This document shows, piece after piece, positions 15,652-24,698 of a DNA stretch of 24,782 bases. The notes under the pieces were generated by a model. The model had not been told where the DNA came from. It did not search any database and was given only the letters and a program-made list of their open reading frames with translations. The position numbers and the translations under genes were made by a program. The stretch's first letter is position 1; every line of letters begins with the position of its first letter. Origin of the DNA: an uncultured Alphaproteobacteria bacterium (GTDB lineage Bacteria > Pseudomonadota > Alphaproteobacteria > Caulobacterales > Parvularculaceae); contig CALKYG010000043.1 of assembly GCA_938003575.1 (NCBI GenBank), positions 1 to 24,782 of the forward strand, given 5' to 3'.

Positions 15652-16998
15652 CTATTGGTCTGGTGCGGTGAAGATCGCCGCTCTTGGCCAGCGCGCCTCA
15701 ATCCAGGCGCCGCCTTCGGGTTGGCCGCGGTCCCATGGCCGGTTTTCGAACGAGACCGACGCGCCGGTTCGTTCAAGCAGCGTTTTGGCGATAAAGAACC
15801 CAAGGCCAAGGCCGCCTTTCCCTGCGCCGCCGCGCGCGCCGCGCGCGCGCCCCCCCAAATACGGCTCGCCCAAGCGACCGAGAATCTCGGGTGAAAATCC
15901 CGGCCCGTCGTCATGCACCTCGATCTTGAAGGACCGGTCGTCCCAGTCAGCGCTGACGAGAACTTTCGAGCGCGCATAAGCGACGGCGTTCTCAATGATG
16001 TTCCGAAGGCCGTAGATGATCTCCGGCCGCCGCTGCAGAATCGGGGGCGCTTCGTTCTGGCCTCCGCCTTTCACCTCGAATATGACGGCGGGACCGAGGC
16101 GTGAGTCGACAAACGGACCCGCCGCTTCTTTCAACAGGAGGTCAGCGGCGATGCGGTCCATCATGATGTCGCCGGCGTCGCCCCGGTTTGAAAGCCGGCC
16201 GAGGATCTCTCGGCACCGCTGCGCTTGGCTGACGAGAAGCCGCGCATCCTCCTCAAGCAGGCCCGCTCCCTCCAGTTCATCCGCCATCTCCTTTGCCGTG
16301 AGCTGGATCGTCGCGAGCGGCGTTCCAAGTTCATGCGCGGCGGCGGCGGCGAGCCCTCCCAGCGCGGCGAGCCGCTCTTCTCGGGCGAGGACAAGCTGCG
16401 AGGCGGCAAGCGCCCCCCGCAATTCCGATGCTTCCGCTGCAACGCGGTGGGCGTATGCTGCGAAGAACGCAACGGCGAAGGACAGTGAGACCCAGATCCC
16501 GATGTTGAGCACCGGCGGGAAGGCCAACGGCTGGTCGATCCGCCATGGCAGCGGCAGATGCAGCGCCGCAAGAATGGAGATGCCGGCAAAGGCAAGCGAT
16601 CCGACGAGAATGGTCAGCCGCAAAGGCAGGACGCTCGCCGCAATAGTAACCGGAGCGAGAATAAGGACGGAGAACGGGTTTTGTAGACCGCCCGTAAGGA
16701 ATAGAAGCGCGCAAAGCTGCGCGATGTCGAAGGAGATGTAACCCGCGGCTTCCCGGTCCGAAAGGTAGCGTTGCGACGAAAAGCGCAGCATTGTGAATAT
16801 GTTGAGCCAGGCGCTCGCCGCCGTTACAGCGAGACAGAGCCCGAGCGGCACCGGGAAGCCGAGTGCGAAATGAACGATCAGGAGCGCTGACAATTGTCCG
16901 GCGACGGCTAGCCATCGCAACGTCGTCAGCGTTCGAATCCGCAGTGGCCCGCGCAAAGCCTGCGCGGCGATTTCAGCGGCGTCGTCGAACCGGTTCAT
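15652..16998 (-). CDS. regB: Redox sensor histidine kinase of the RegB/PrrB/ActS family
   Basis: A membrane kinase of 448 residues with about six hydrophobic helices in residues 28-183. The heptapeptide GGLQNPF (103-109) is the ubiquinone-binding signature of RegB. The H-box AAAHELGTPLATI places the phospho-acceptor at His222. Cys262 in QRCREILGRL lies exactly 40 residues later, the same offset as between His225 and redox-active Cys265 of Rhodobacter capsulatus RegB. N-box NIIENAVAYA, DDGPGF and GLGLGFFIAKTLLERTGA complete the ATPase domain. The ATP-lid segment is unusually Arg/Gly/Ala-rich and coded by an alternating CG tract plus seven Cs. senC is divergent, 105 bp away. Confidence 0.95.
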   Translation of the reverse strand: MNRFDDAAEIAAQALRGPLRIRTLTTLRWLAVAGQLSALLIVHFALGFPVPLGLCLAVTAASAWLNIFTMLRFSSQRYLSDREAAGYISFDIAQLCALLFLTGGLQNPFSVLILAPVTIAASVLPLRLTILVGSLAFAGISILAALHLPLPWRIDQPLAFPPVLNIGIWVSLSFAVAFFAAYAHRVAAEASELRGALAASQLVLAREERLAALGGLAAAAAHELGTPLATIQLTAKEMADELEGAGLLEEDARLLVSQAQRCREILGRLSNRGDAGDIMMDRIAADLLLKEAAGPFVDSRLGPAVIFEVKGGGQNEAPPILQRRPEIIYGLRNIIENAVAYARSKVLVSADWDDRSFKIEVHDDGPGFSPEILGRLGEPYLGGRARGARGGAGKGGLGLGFFIAKTLLERTGASVSFENRPWDRGQPEGGAWIEARWPRAAIFTAPDQ

Positions 16999-17103
16999 TG
17001 GGTCGTCATCATTTCTCGCGGCGGCCGTCTGCCGAAGGCTGGACCACGCTCCTGCCGAGGGATAAGCGAGCCTGGCGCTCTCGGAAAGAAAAAGGAGTGA
17101 TTC

Positions 17104-17694
17104 ATGGCTGGATTGAAATCGCCGTTGTTGGTCGTCATGTCGGTTTTGGCCGCTGCGGCGGCTTCCTGCGCAAGATCGCCGTCAAAGCCCGAGCGCGCCA
17201 TTGCCCTGTCCGATCAATTTTCCGCGGACTTTGAGCTGATCGATCAGTCGGGCCGGCTGATGCGCGACGAAGACCTCAAGGGGCGGGTGGCCATCGTCTA
17301 TTTCGGTTTTGCGACCTGTCCGGATGTCTGTCCGCTCGCGCTCGGTCGCCTCAGCGCTGCGCTGAACGAACTCACGCCGGCGGAGCAGGAGAAGATCGTC
17401 CCGCTTTTCATCACAGTCGACCCGGACCGCGACACCCCGGAGAAGATCGCCGCCTATATTGCCTTCGATCAGCGCTTGATCGGCCTCACAGGCGATCATG
17501 CGGCGATCGACAAGGCGAAAGCAGGCTTCAAGGTTTACGCTGAACCGGAGCCGGTCGATGATCCGAAAATCGGCTATACGATGAACCATTCGAGCCTTTT
17601 CTATCTTGTGGATAAGGATGGCGGTCTCCGATATGCGTTGCAGGACACGCTGACCCCGGTTGAAATCGCCAACGCCGTCCGCGCCCGACTTTAG
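17104..17694 (+). CDS. senC: SCO1/SenC/PrrC family copper chaperone
   Basis: A thioredoxin-fold protein that delivers copper to the CuA or CuB site of cytochrome oxidase, and in Rhodobacter influences RegB/RegA signalling. It has 196 residues. The signal segment is LLVVMSVLAAAAASC, with Cys22 as a possible lipidation site. The metal-binding CPDVC motif (Cys72, Cys76) and ligand His162 in TMNHSS are present, as is the DPDRDTPE segment. A strong ribosome site (AAAAAGGAG) precedes the ATG. Being divergent from regB and near regA, it reproduces the known regB-senC-regA gene neighbourhood, though in a different order from Rhodobacter. Confidence 0.94.
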   Translation: MAGLKSPLLVVMSVLAAAAASCARSPSKPERAIALSDQFSADFELIDQSGRLMRDEDLKGRVAIVYFGFATCPDVCPLALGRLSAALNELTPAEQEKIVPLFITVDPDRDTPEKIAAYIAFDQRLIGLTGDHAAIDKAKAGFKVYAEPEPVDDPKIGYTMNHSSLFYLVDKDGGLRYALQDTLTPVEIANAVRARL

Positions 17695-17783
17695 GGGCGC
17701 GACTCAAAGTAGGTTATTGATAATATTGTACTATCGGCGACGCCACTGGCGCATGCGTTAAGCGATTCCTAAATATTGCAGGT

Positions 17784-17801
17784 GCGTAATAATTGTTGCG
17801 C
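17784..17801. promoter_or_regulatory. Imperfect palindrome upstream of phaZ
   Basis: GCGTAATAATTGTTGCGC is an 18-bp dyad centred on AATT, with 7 of 9 pairs matching and the other two T:G. It lies in an AT-rich part of the senC-phaZ gap, about 107 bp before the phaZ start, where a repressor or activator could bind. No protein is assigned. Confidence 0.3.
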
Positions 17802-17812
17802 CGCCCCGAAGG

Positions 17813-17853
17813 CGCATGGCAGACTCCCGATCTCCGACGCCGGACGCCATGCG
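17813..17853 (+). promoter_or_regulatory. Inverted repeat in the phaZ leader
   Basis: CGCATGGC at 17813-17820 pairs perfectly with GCCATGCG at 17846-17853 across a 25-nt loop, about 54 bp before the phaZ start codon. A leader hairpin or a binding site are both possible; no T-run follows, so it is not an intrinsic terminator. Confidence 0.3.
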
Positions 17854-17907
17854 GGGAGGCGATATTCGGTTCGGGCGCTGCGTTGCGTAGGAGTTCAGAG
17901 GGGCCCA

Positions 17908-19185
17908 ATGCTCTATTCCGCTTTTGAGTTCGGCTACGCCGCGGTCGCCCCTGCGCGCCTTGCGGCCGGCTTCGGCGCGAAATTCTGGCGCTCACCGCTT
18001 AACCCGCTTGCAGACACCTGGGTCGCACGCGCTTCCGCCGCGGCCCTTGACGTGTTTGAAAATGCGACCCGCCGCTATCCGAAACCAGCATGGGAAATCT
18101 CGGAAACGGTCGTCGCCGGCCGCCAGGTTCCGGTGACGATTGAGATTGCCGCGTCGAAACCGTTCTGCGACCTCCTTCATTTCCGGCGCAGCGAGCGCGC
18201 TCTTGCCGCCGCGCGGGGACCGGGCGCCGATCCGGCGGTTTTGATAGTCGCGCCCTTGTCAGGCCACTATGCGACGCTGCTTCGAGGCACGGTCGAGGCG
18301 ATGCTGCCGGATCATGATGTTTACATCACCGACTGGATGAACGCTCGGAACGTGCCTGTCGCCGCGGGCCGTTTCGACCTCAATGAGTATATCGACTACC
18401 TGATCGAATTCCTTCACGGGATCGGCCCGGGCGCGCATGCGATCGCCGTTTGTCAGCCGGGCCCGGCGCTGCTCGCCGCCGCGTCGCTGATGGCGGAAGA
18501 CGGCGACGAATGCCGGCCCTCGTCAATCACCATCATGGGCAGCCCGATCGACGCGCGCCGGTCGCCGACGGTGCCGAACCTTCTCGCGCAGCAAAGAAGC
18601 TTCGACTGGTTCCGAAATAACATGATTTACACGACGCCGGCGCCCTATCCCGGCGTCATGCGCCGCGTGTATCCGGGCTTCGTTCAGCTGTATTCATTCC
18701 TGTCGATGAATCACGATCGGCATCTGAACGCTCACTACGACTACTTCAACCACCTAGTCGAAGGCGATGGCGACAGCGCGGAAAAGCACCGCAAGTTCTA
18801 CGACGAATATCTTTCGGTTCTTGATCTCACCGAAGAATTCTATCTCCAGACCATTCGCGAGGTTTTCCAGGATTTCTCCCTCGCGGAAGGAAATTTCATT
18901 CATCACGGCCGCCGCGTGAAGCCTGAAGCGATCACCGACATCGCGCTGATGACTGTCGAAGGCGAAAACGACGACATCTCAGGCATCGGACAGACGCAAG
19001 CGGCGCACGACCTCTGCGTCAACATTCCAACCGAAATGAAGTTCGACTATATCCAGCCGGGCGTCGGCCATTACGGCGTTTTCAACGGCTCGCGCTGGCG
19101 CAATGAAATCCAGCCGCGCCTCGCCAAATTCATCCGTGAGCACGACCGCGCCGCGAGACCAGAATTTGCGCGCGCCGCCGAATAG
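17908..19185 (+). CDS. phaZ: Intracellular polyhydroxybutyrate depolymerase
   Basis: Mobilises stored PHB granules to 3-hydroxybutyrate units in the cytoplasm. It has 425 residues. ATG at 17908 gives the family N-terminus MLYSAFEFGYAAVAPAR; an earlier in-frame start at 17776 only adds a Cys/Arg-rich tail. The nucleophile motif is AVCQPGPAL with Cys182, matching the Cys-type (not Ser-type) box of the Ralstonia PhaZ1 class. Catalytic His lies in PGVGHYGVF and the Asp is probably in VEGENDDISG. There is no signal peptide, as expected for the intracellular enzyme. It implies that the organism stores PHB. The gene has a 213-bp leader region with several dyads. Confidence 0.94.
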   Translation: MLYSAFEFGYAAVAPARLAAGFGAKFWRSPLNPLADTWVARASAAALDVFENATRRYPKPAWEISETVVAGRQVPVTIEIAASKPFCDLLHFRRSERALAAARGPGADPAVLIVAPLSGHYATLLRGTVEAMLPDHDVYITDWMNARNVPVAAGRFDLNEYIDYLIEFLHGIGPGAHAIAVCQPGPALLAAASLMAEDGDECRPSSITIMGSPIDARRSPTVPNLLAQQRSFDWFRNNMIYTTPAPYPGVMRRVYPGFVQLYSFLSMNHDRHLNAHYDYFNHLVEGDGDSAEKHRKFYDEYLSVLDLTEEFYLQTIREVFQDFSLAEGNFIHHGRRVKPEAITDIALMTVEGENDDISGIGQTQAAHDLCVNIPTEMKFDYIQPGVGHYGVFNGSRWRNEIQPRLAKFIREHDRAARPEFARAAE

Positions 19186-19301
19186 GCGCGCGATTATGCG
19201 CGGCTTTCGGGCCGCCCATGAGGCTTCCAGCTTGGGCCGAGCCTTGATATGGTCTGTCGCGCCGTCATTGTGCGACGGTCAATTCAGCAGGGGATTGTTC
19301 C

Positions 19302-19985
19302 GTGCAGAGATTATTGGTGATCGCCTTTGCGGCGCTGGCGCCGCTTTCCGCCTTTGCCGAAACCGGCTCACCGCGCGACGTCGGCGTCTATGCTCGCGCC
19401 GCCGCCGGCATCGCGTTCGGCGAGGCGCTTGATCAGGACCTGACCTGGAATCCGAACGCCGTCTTTGCGCCGCCGCCCCCGGCGGCGAAATCGACCGATC
19501 TCGGCGAAGGGCTCAGCTTTTCTGCGGCTATCGGGTTTCAGTACGCGCGCACGCGCACCGAGCTTGAATATCGAAGGATGGAATCGTCGATTGACGCCGT
19601 CGCATATTCGAGTTCGCCGCCGCTCGTTCCCGCCGCCGTCAATGATGAGGTCGTCGCGCAAGCGCTGATGTCTAATGTCTATTTCGATTTTCCAAACAAG
19701 TCCCGGTTCACTCCCTTTATCGGCGTCGGCGTCGGCGGCGCGCGCGTCGAGAACGAGCTTGGCGCGCGCGACGCGGCTTTCGCCTATCAGGGCCGCGCCG
19801 GCGTCGAACTCGCTCTCGGCGGACGGCTATCGATCGGCGCGGAATATGTTTATTTCCGAACCATGGACCTGGTCTACGGCCCGGAAGATGAGGAATTCAC
19901 GCCGACGGGCCCTGCCGGCCCGCGCGTTGACGGCGATCCCTTTGTTTCTTCATCGGCGATGGGAACGGTTCGCATCCTGTTTTAA
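19302..19985 (+). CDS. Outer-membrane beta-barrel protein
   Basis: A 227-residue exported protein resembling the OmpA-like or opacity-porin eight-strand barrel families. The GTG start gives a good signal peptide (QRLLVIAFAALAPLSAFA, cleaved before Glu). The mature chain shows alternating hydrophobic strands (VGVYARAAAGIAFG, LSFSAAIGFQYAR, RTELEYRRME, LMSNVYFDF, FTPFIGVGVGGARVE, FAYQGRAGVELAL, LSIGAEYVYFRTM) and ends in a terminal Phe, the usual signal for outer-membrane insertion. Long loops are Pro/Ser-rich. The function is unknown; such barrels often have structural or adhesive roles. No catalytic residues are recognisable. Confidence 0.8.
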   Translation: MQRLLVIAFAALAPLSAFAETGSPRDVGVYARAAAGIAFGEALDQDLTWNPNAVFAPPPPAAKSTDLGEGLSFSAAIGFQYARTRTELEYRRMESSIDAVAYSSSPPLVPAAVNDEVVAQALMSNVYFDFPNKSRFTPFIGVGVGGARVENELGARDAAFAYQGRAGVELALGGRLSIGAEYVYFRTMDLVYGPEDEEFTPTGPAGPRVDGDPFVSSSAMGTVRILF

Positions 19986-20045
19986 TGCGGTCCCAGCAGA
20001 ATTTCAGCCTGTCGCATTTCCGTTCTGTGCGGAAAGGCATTATAG

Positions 20046-21053
<1,008 letters not shown>

Positions 21054-21056
21054 CCA

Positions 21057-21398
21057 TCATAGACCAGCGGCGATGCGGTCGGCGTAAAAGCCCTGCGTCA
21101 ATGGACGCCGGGCGAGCCGCATCGCCGGCGTCAGGCCGTCGCCCGACCAGAAGCCCTGCGTTCTCAACCGCCGCTCGGGCAGCGCATTCGCGTAAACGAT
21201 GACGGTCTTTGAAACGCACGGTGCGGGCGCCGCCTTCGGAGCGGGGGCTTCAATCGCCATGCGCTCCTTGCCGCGCCAGACATTGACGCCTTTTTCGGCC
21301 GATTTCACAACGCCGGTTGGATGAACGAGCCGGGCGGCGCTGGCCGGTTCTGTCGACAAGATCAGCGCCAGTGCGGCGGCGAAAGCGGAACGCAACAT
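21057..21398 (-). CDS. Small exported protein of unknown function with duplicated TQGF motif
   Basis: A 113-residue protein I cannot assign. ATG at 21398 was chosen because GGAG lies 6 bp before it and it starts directly with a signal peptide (MLRSAFAAALALILSTEPASA, cleaved after residue 21); a longer reading from 21455 adds 19 residues without a signal. The mature chain has an Ala/Pro-rich hinge (about 51-60), one Cys (61), and a C-terminal part in which LRTQGFWSGDG (78-88) and LTQGFYADRIA (100-110) look like two copies of a short unit. The gene converges on mdh with 3 bp between stops, so transcripts must overlap. Confidence 0.6.
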   Translation of the reverse strand: MLRSAFAAALALILSTEPASAARLVHPTGVVKSAEKGVNVWRGKERMAIEAPAPKAAPAPCVSKTVIVYANALPERRLRTQGFWSGDGLTPAMRLARRPLTQGFYADRIAAGL

Positions 21399-21450
21399 GC
21401 CTGACTCCATATTTGCCGCGCCAATCGTGACAGGCGCGCGCGTCCTGTTC

Positions 21451-21460
21451 AACAATTGTT
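21451..21460. promoter_or_regulatory. AACAATTGTT palindrome between divergent genes
   Basis: A perfect 10-bp palindrome, extended by partly matching flanks (GTTC...TAAC) and bounded on both sides by GCGCG tracts. It lies in the gap between the small exported protein gene and the AlgD-type gene, so it could be an operator for either. It shares the AATTGTT core with the dyad before phaZ. Confidence 0.3.
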
Positions 21461-21601
21461 AACGCGCGGCGTTTGATTGATTCCCGGCATTTCTCCCGAT
21501 GCGGGTAGGGAGGGATTATTTTTGCAACCTGGCGGCGATCGGCGCGAAAATTTAAGATATGCCGCCGATTGTCGACAGCGCGCTTCGGCTGGAAACCCAC
21601 G

Positions 21602-22915
21602 ATGAAAGTAGCGATTTTCGGACTTGGCTATGTTGGCGCGGTTTCGGGCGCTTGTTTCGCCGAACTCGGCCATGAAGTTCTCGGCGTCGACGTATGTGAC
21701 GCGAAAGTCGACATGATCAATGCGGGCGAGGCGCCGATCGTCGAGGAGATGATTGCCGAACTGACAGCCGGCGCGGTCAAGTTAGGAAAGTTTCGCGCGA
21801 CGAAGGACGCCGCCGGCGCCGTGCGCTCGTCCGACGTTTCAATCGTCTCAGTCGGGACGCCGACAGCGGACGATGGAACGCCCGACCTGTCATACGTAGA
21901 TCATGTCATCCAAGAAATCGGTGCGGCGCTGCGCGGAACGGATCAGGCGCATGTCGTGGTCGTTCGCTCGACCATACCGCCTGGAACGACGGAAAACCGC
22001 CTCGCCCCAATTCTCGAACAATCAGCGGACGAGCCGCTCGGCAAGCGCATTCATCTCGCATTCAATCCGGAATTCCTGCGCGAGGGGCGTTCCGTCCGTG
22101 ATTTCCGCCAGCCGCCGTTCACGATTATCGGCGCGCTATCGGATACGGCTTTTGAAACAGTCGCGCGCCTCTATGACGGCGTTGAAAGCGAGGTTATCCG
22201 AACCGGGCCGTCGACGGCGGAGTCGATCAAGCTGTTATCGAACGCTTGGCATGGCCTCAAGGTGGCGTTCGCCAACGAAGCCGCGCGCATTCTTAAATCG
22301 GCCGACGTCGATGCGCGCGACGCCCTTGACGTTTTTGTCAAGGACACGGTGCTCAACATTTCACCCGCATACCTTCGTCCGGGTTTCGCATTCGGCGGCT
22401 CCTGTCTGCCGAAAGACCTGCGCGCGATGATTTCACTCGCGGAACGCGGGCAAGCGGCCGCGCCGATAATGAAGGCCGCCATCGCCTCTAATGACGCCCA
22501 TCTTGATGCTGCGCTCGCCGCCGTGCGCGCCTGTGGGCGGCGCCCGATTGTTCTCTTTGGACTTGCCTTCAAACCGGGAACCGATGATTTGAGGGAATCG
22601 CCCTATGTCGCTCTGGCTGAAAAACTGATCGGCAAGGGCTACAGTCTGCGAATCGTCGATCCATTCGTCGATGCGAGCCGGCTGATGGGCAAAAACAAGG
22701 AGTTCATCGAGCGCGAAATTCCGCATTTTGTCGAGATGATGGCGCGTGATGCGGAAGACGCCGTCGATGGGGCGGAAATTATCATTTTCGGCCACGCCAC
22801 GAGCGTCGATAAGGCGGCGATCCTTGAACGAGGCGTCGGCAAGATCCTTATCGACCTTTCAGACGACAGGGATCTTGAATTCTGCGGCGCCGACTATCGG
22901 GGCCTGGCCTGGTGA
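21602..22915 (+). CDS. algD: GDP-mannose 6-dehydrogenase (AlgD family)
   Basis: NAD-dependent four-electron oxidation of GDP-mannose to GDP-mannuronate, precursor of alginate-like polymers. It has 437 residues from ATG 21602, essentially the length of Pseudomonas AlgD (436). The Rossmann motif is FGLGYVGAV. VVVRSTIPPGT, FNPEFLREG and the catalytic FAFGGSCLPKD follow, with the Cys at residue 268, the same number as in Pseudomonas AlgD. The C-terminal GTDDLRESP and KEFIEREIPH also follow AlgD rather than typical UDP-glucose dehydrogenases, but the UDP-sugar alternative cannot be fully excluded. The stop overlaps the GTG start of the glycosyltransferase (GTGA), so the pair is translationally coupled. 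Confidence 0.88.
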   Translation: MKVAIFGLGYVGAVSGACFAELGHEVLGVDVCDAKVDMINAGEAPIVEEMIAELTAGAVKLGKFRATKDAAGAVRSSDVSIVSVGTPTADDGTPDLSYVDHVIQEIGAALRGTDQAHVVVVRSTIPPGTTENRLAPILEQSADEPLGKRIHLAFNPEFLREGRSVRDFRQPPFTIIGALSDTAFETVARLYDGVESEVIRTGPSTAESIKLLSNAWHGLKVAFANEAARILKSADVDARDALDVFVKDTVLNISPAYLRPGFAFGGSCLPKDLRAMISLAERGQAAAPIMKAAIASNDAHLDAALAAVRACGRRPIVLFGLAFKPGTDDLRESPYVALAEKLIGKGYSLRIVDPFVDASRLMGKNKEFIEREIPHFVEMMARDAEDAVDGAEIIIFGHATSVDKAAILERGVGKILIDLSDDRDLEFCGADYRGLAW

Positions 22916-24120
22916 GCGGGAAACCGACGCTTCTTTTCATATCGCCGCAGTTCCTGTTCCCGCTGGATGCCGGCGGAAAAATCCGCAGCGCCAATATTTT
23001 GCGACATCTCAAGGGCGGCGCATTCAATACCCGCCTCCTGTCCCCGGCGACCGCAAGTGAGCGCGTGAGATGGAGCGCAGAAGTCACAATGCTGGCCGAC
23101 AGGATTGAATTCTTCGCGCCGTCGCCAAAAAACCTGATCTGGCGCGTGCGGCGCGCGCTGGGGTTTATGACCAGCATTCCGATATCAGCTTTTTCGGACG
23201 CTGACGCTCCCTTCAGGAATGCGGTTGCGACCGCAATCCGGGATCGACCGGATCTCATTGTTTTCGATTATGTTCAGTCGCTGGCAGCGTCGCCGGCGCA
23301 ATTGAATGCGCCGCATCTGTTCTTCGCGCATAATGTCGAGACAGAGATACTCGAGCGCCATGCCGGGAATGCGCGAGGCGCGATGAAAGTTGTGTGGGCG
23401 CGCGAAGCCGCGAAAATGCGCCGGTTCGAAAGAATGGCGTGCGAACGCGCAGCCGGCGTCATCGCTGTTTCAGACCGTGACGCCGAAACATTCCGCCGCC
23501 GTTTCAACGCTGCAGCGACTTTTGCAATTCCAACCGGCGTCGATCCGGACCGCTTCCGTTTCTCGCCGCCCCCTGACAACGCGCCGCCGATACTCGTGTT
23601 CACGGGTTCGATCGACTGGAAAGCCAATCAGGACGGACTCTTATGGTTCATGGACGAGGTCTGGCCGCTGATCGTTTCGCAACGCCCCGACGCCTCCGTT
23701 ATCGTCATCGGTAAAAATCCGCCGCGCGCGATGATCAATCGTGGCAAAGGCATGAACTGGCGCTTCACTGATTTTGTCGAAGACGTGCGCGATCATGCAA
23801 AGGGCGCCGCCTTCTTCATTCCGTTGCGCGTCGGCGGCGGCACGCGTATCAAGGCGTATGAGGCGATGTCGATGGGGCTTCCCGTCGTGTCGACGGCGCT
23901 CGGCGTCGAAGGACTTCCTGTCGAGAACGACAGGCATCTTCTCATTGCGGACGGAGCGTGCGCGTTTGCAGCAGCTGCGCTCCGCCTGCTGGACGACGCG
24001 TCGTTGCGCGCGCGTCTTGCATCGGCTGCACGGGCGCTTGTTGAAAGGAATTTCACGCATGAAGCCGCCGCGCGCGCCTTTGAACGCAGTTGTCTGGAGA
24101 TCTTGAACAAGGGGCGCTAG
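22912..24120 (+). CDS. Glycosyltransferase, GT4-like (GT-B fold)
   Basis: A 402-residue glycosyltransferase with two Rossmann-like lobes. GTG at 22912 overlaps the preceding stop. The N-terminal lobe has LLFISPQFLFPLDAGGKIRS and FAHNVETEILER, seen in GT4 enzymes of exopolysaccharide loci. The C-terminal lobe begins near 218 with ILVFTGSIDWKANQDGL, has VIVIGKNPP, and carries the nucleotide-sugar motif IPLRVGGGTRIKAYEAMSMGLPVVST with the Glu of the EX7E-type motif. It probably adds a sugar to a surface polysaccharide or lipid carrier; the donor and acceptor are unknown. The AlgD-type neighbour suggests GDP-mannose-derived chemistry. Confidence 0.88.
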   Translation: MSGKPTLLFISPQFLFPLDAGGKIRSANILRHLKGGAFNTRLLSPATASERVRWSAEVTMLADRIEFFAPSPKNLIWRVRRALGFMTSIPISAFSDADAPFRNAVATAIRDRPDLIVFDYVQSLAASPAQLNAPHLFFAHNVETEILERHAGNARGAMKVVWAREAAKMRRFERMACERAAGVIAVSDRDAETFRRRFNAAATFAIPTGVDPDRFRFSPPPDNAPPILVFTGSIDWKANQDGLLWFMDEVWPLIVSQRPDASVIVIGKNPPRAMINRGKGMNWRFTDFVEDVRDHAKGAAFFIPLRVGGGTRIKAYEAMSMGLPVVSTALGVEGLPVENDRHLLIADGACAFAAAALRLLDDASLRARLASAARALVERNFTHEAAARAFERSCLEILNKGR

Positions 24121-24129
24121 AACGCGCAA

Positions 24130-24669
24130 ATGCCGCTGACGCTCCAGACCGAACGCCTTGTTCTTCGGCCGCTCGCGCCGGATGATTTTGAAGCGCATGC
24201 CGGGATGATGGCGCATCCCGACGTCGCCTCATTCCTGACGGCAACGAAACAGCCTCAGCCGCGGAGTGCGGAATGGCGCGGGTTTGCGACGTTGCTCGGG
24301 CACTGGACGATGCGCGGCTTCGGCATGTTCTCGGTGATCGAACGCGGTTCCGGGGCATGGGTCGGCCGCGTCGGCCCCTGGATGCCTGAGGGATGGCCCG
24401 GCCTTGAATGCGGCTGGGCCATCGACCGCGCCTATTGGGGAAGAGGCTACGCGGGAGAGGCGGCGATCGCCGCAATCCGATGGATATTCGCCGTCAAGCC
24501 AGGGCTTGCGCGGATCATCTCGCTGATCGACCCTGGGAACGCGAACAGCCGCGCGGTCGCCGCGAAGATCGGCGAACGGCTGTCGGGGGAGGCGTTCGAT
24601 TACTCGCCCGGCATCAGACTCGACATCTGGGCCGCTGACCGCGATGACTGGCTCATGAGATTCGGCTAG
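24130..24669 (+). CDS. GNAT family N-acetyltransferase (RimJ/RimL type)
   Basis: A 179-residue acetyltransferase starting 9 bp after the glycosyltransferase stop. The N-terminal LQTERLVLRPLAPDDFEAH is typical of the RimJ/RimL-like branch. Acetyl-CoA motif A is AYWGRGYAGEAAIAAIRW, preceded by ECGWAID, and NANSRAVAAKIGERL is the motif-B helix segment. The substrate could be a protein N-terminus, an amino sugar or an antibiotic-like amine; the sequence does not decide. Close spacing suggests co-transcription with the sugar genes. Confidence 0.9.
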   Translation: MPLTLQTERLVLRPLAPDDFEAHAGMMAHPDVASFLTATKQPQPRSAEWRGFATLLGHWTMRGFGMFSVIERGSGAWVGRVGPWMPEGWPGLECGWAIDRAYWGRGYAGEAAIAAIRWIFAVKPGLARIISLIDPGNANSRAVAAKIGERLSGEAFDYSPGIRLDIWAADRDDWLMRFG

Positions 24670-24698
24670 ACAGTCGCCGCCATCACCTGTTGACGCTC

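Noticed and set aside
19262..19278. CCGTC/GACGG inverted repeat upstream of the outer-membrane barrel gene
   Set aside because: The stem is only 5 bp with a 7-nt loop and no T-run; it is expected by chance in this GC-rich sequence.
20017..20035. TTTCCG/CGGAAA hairpin between the barrel gene and mdh as a terminator
   Set aside because: The stem is 6 bp and is not followed by a T-run, so I do not call it a terminator.
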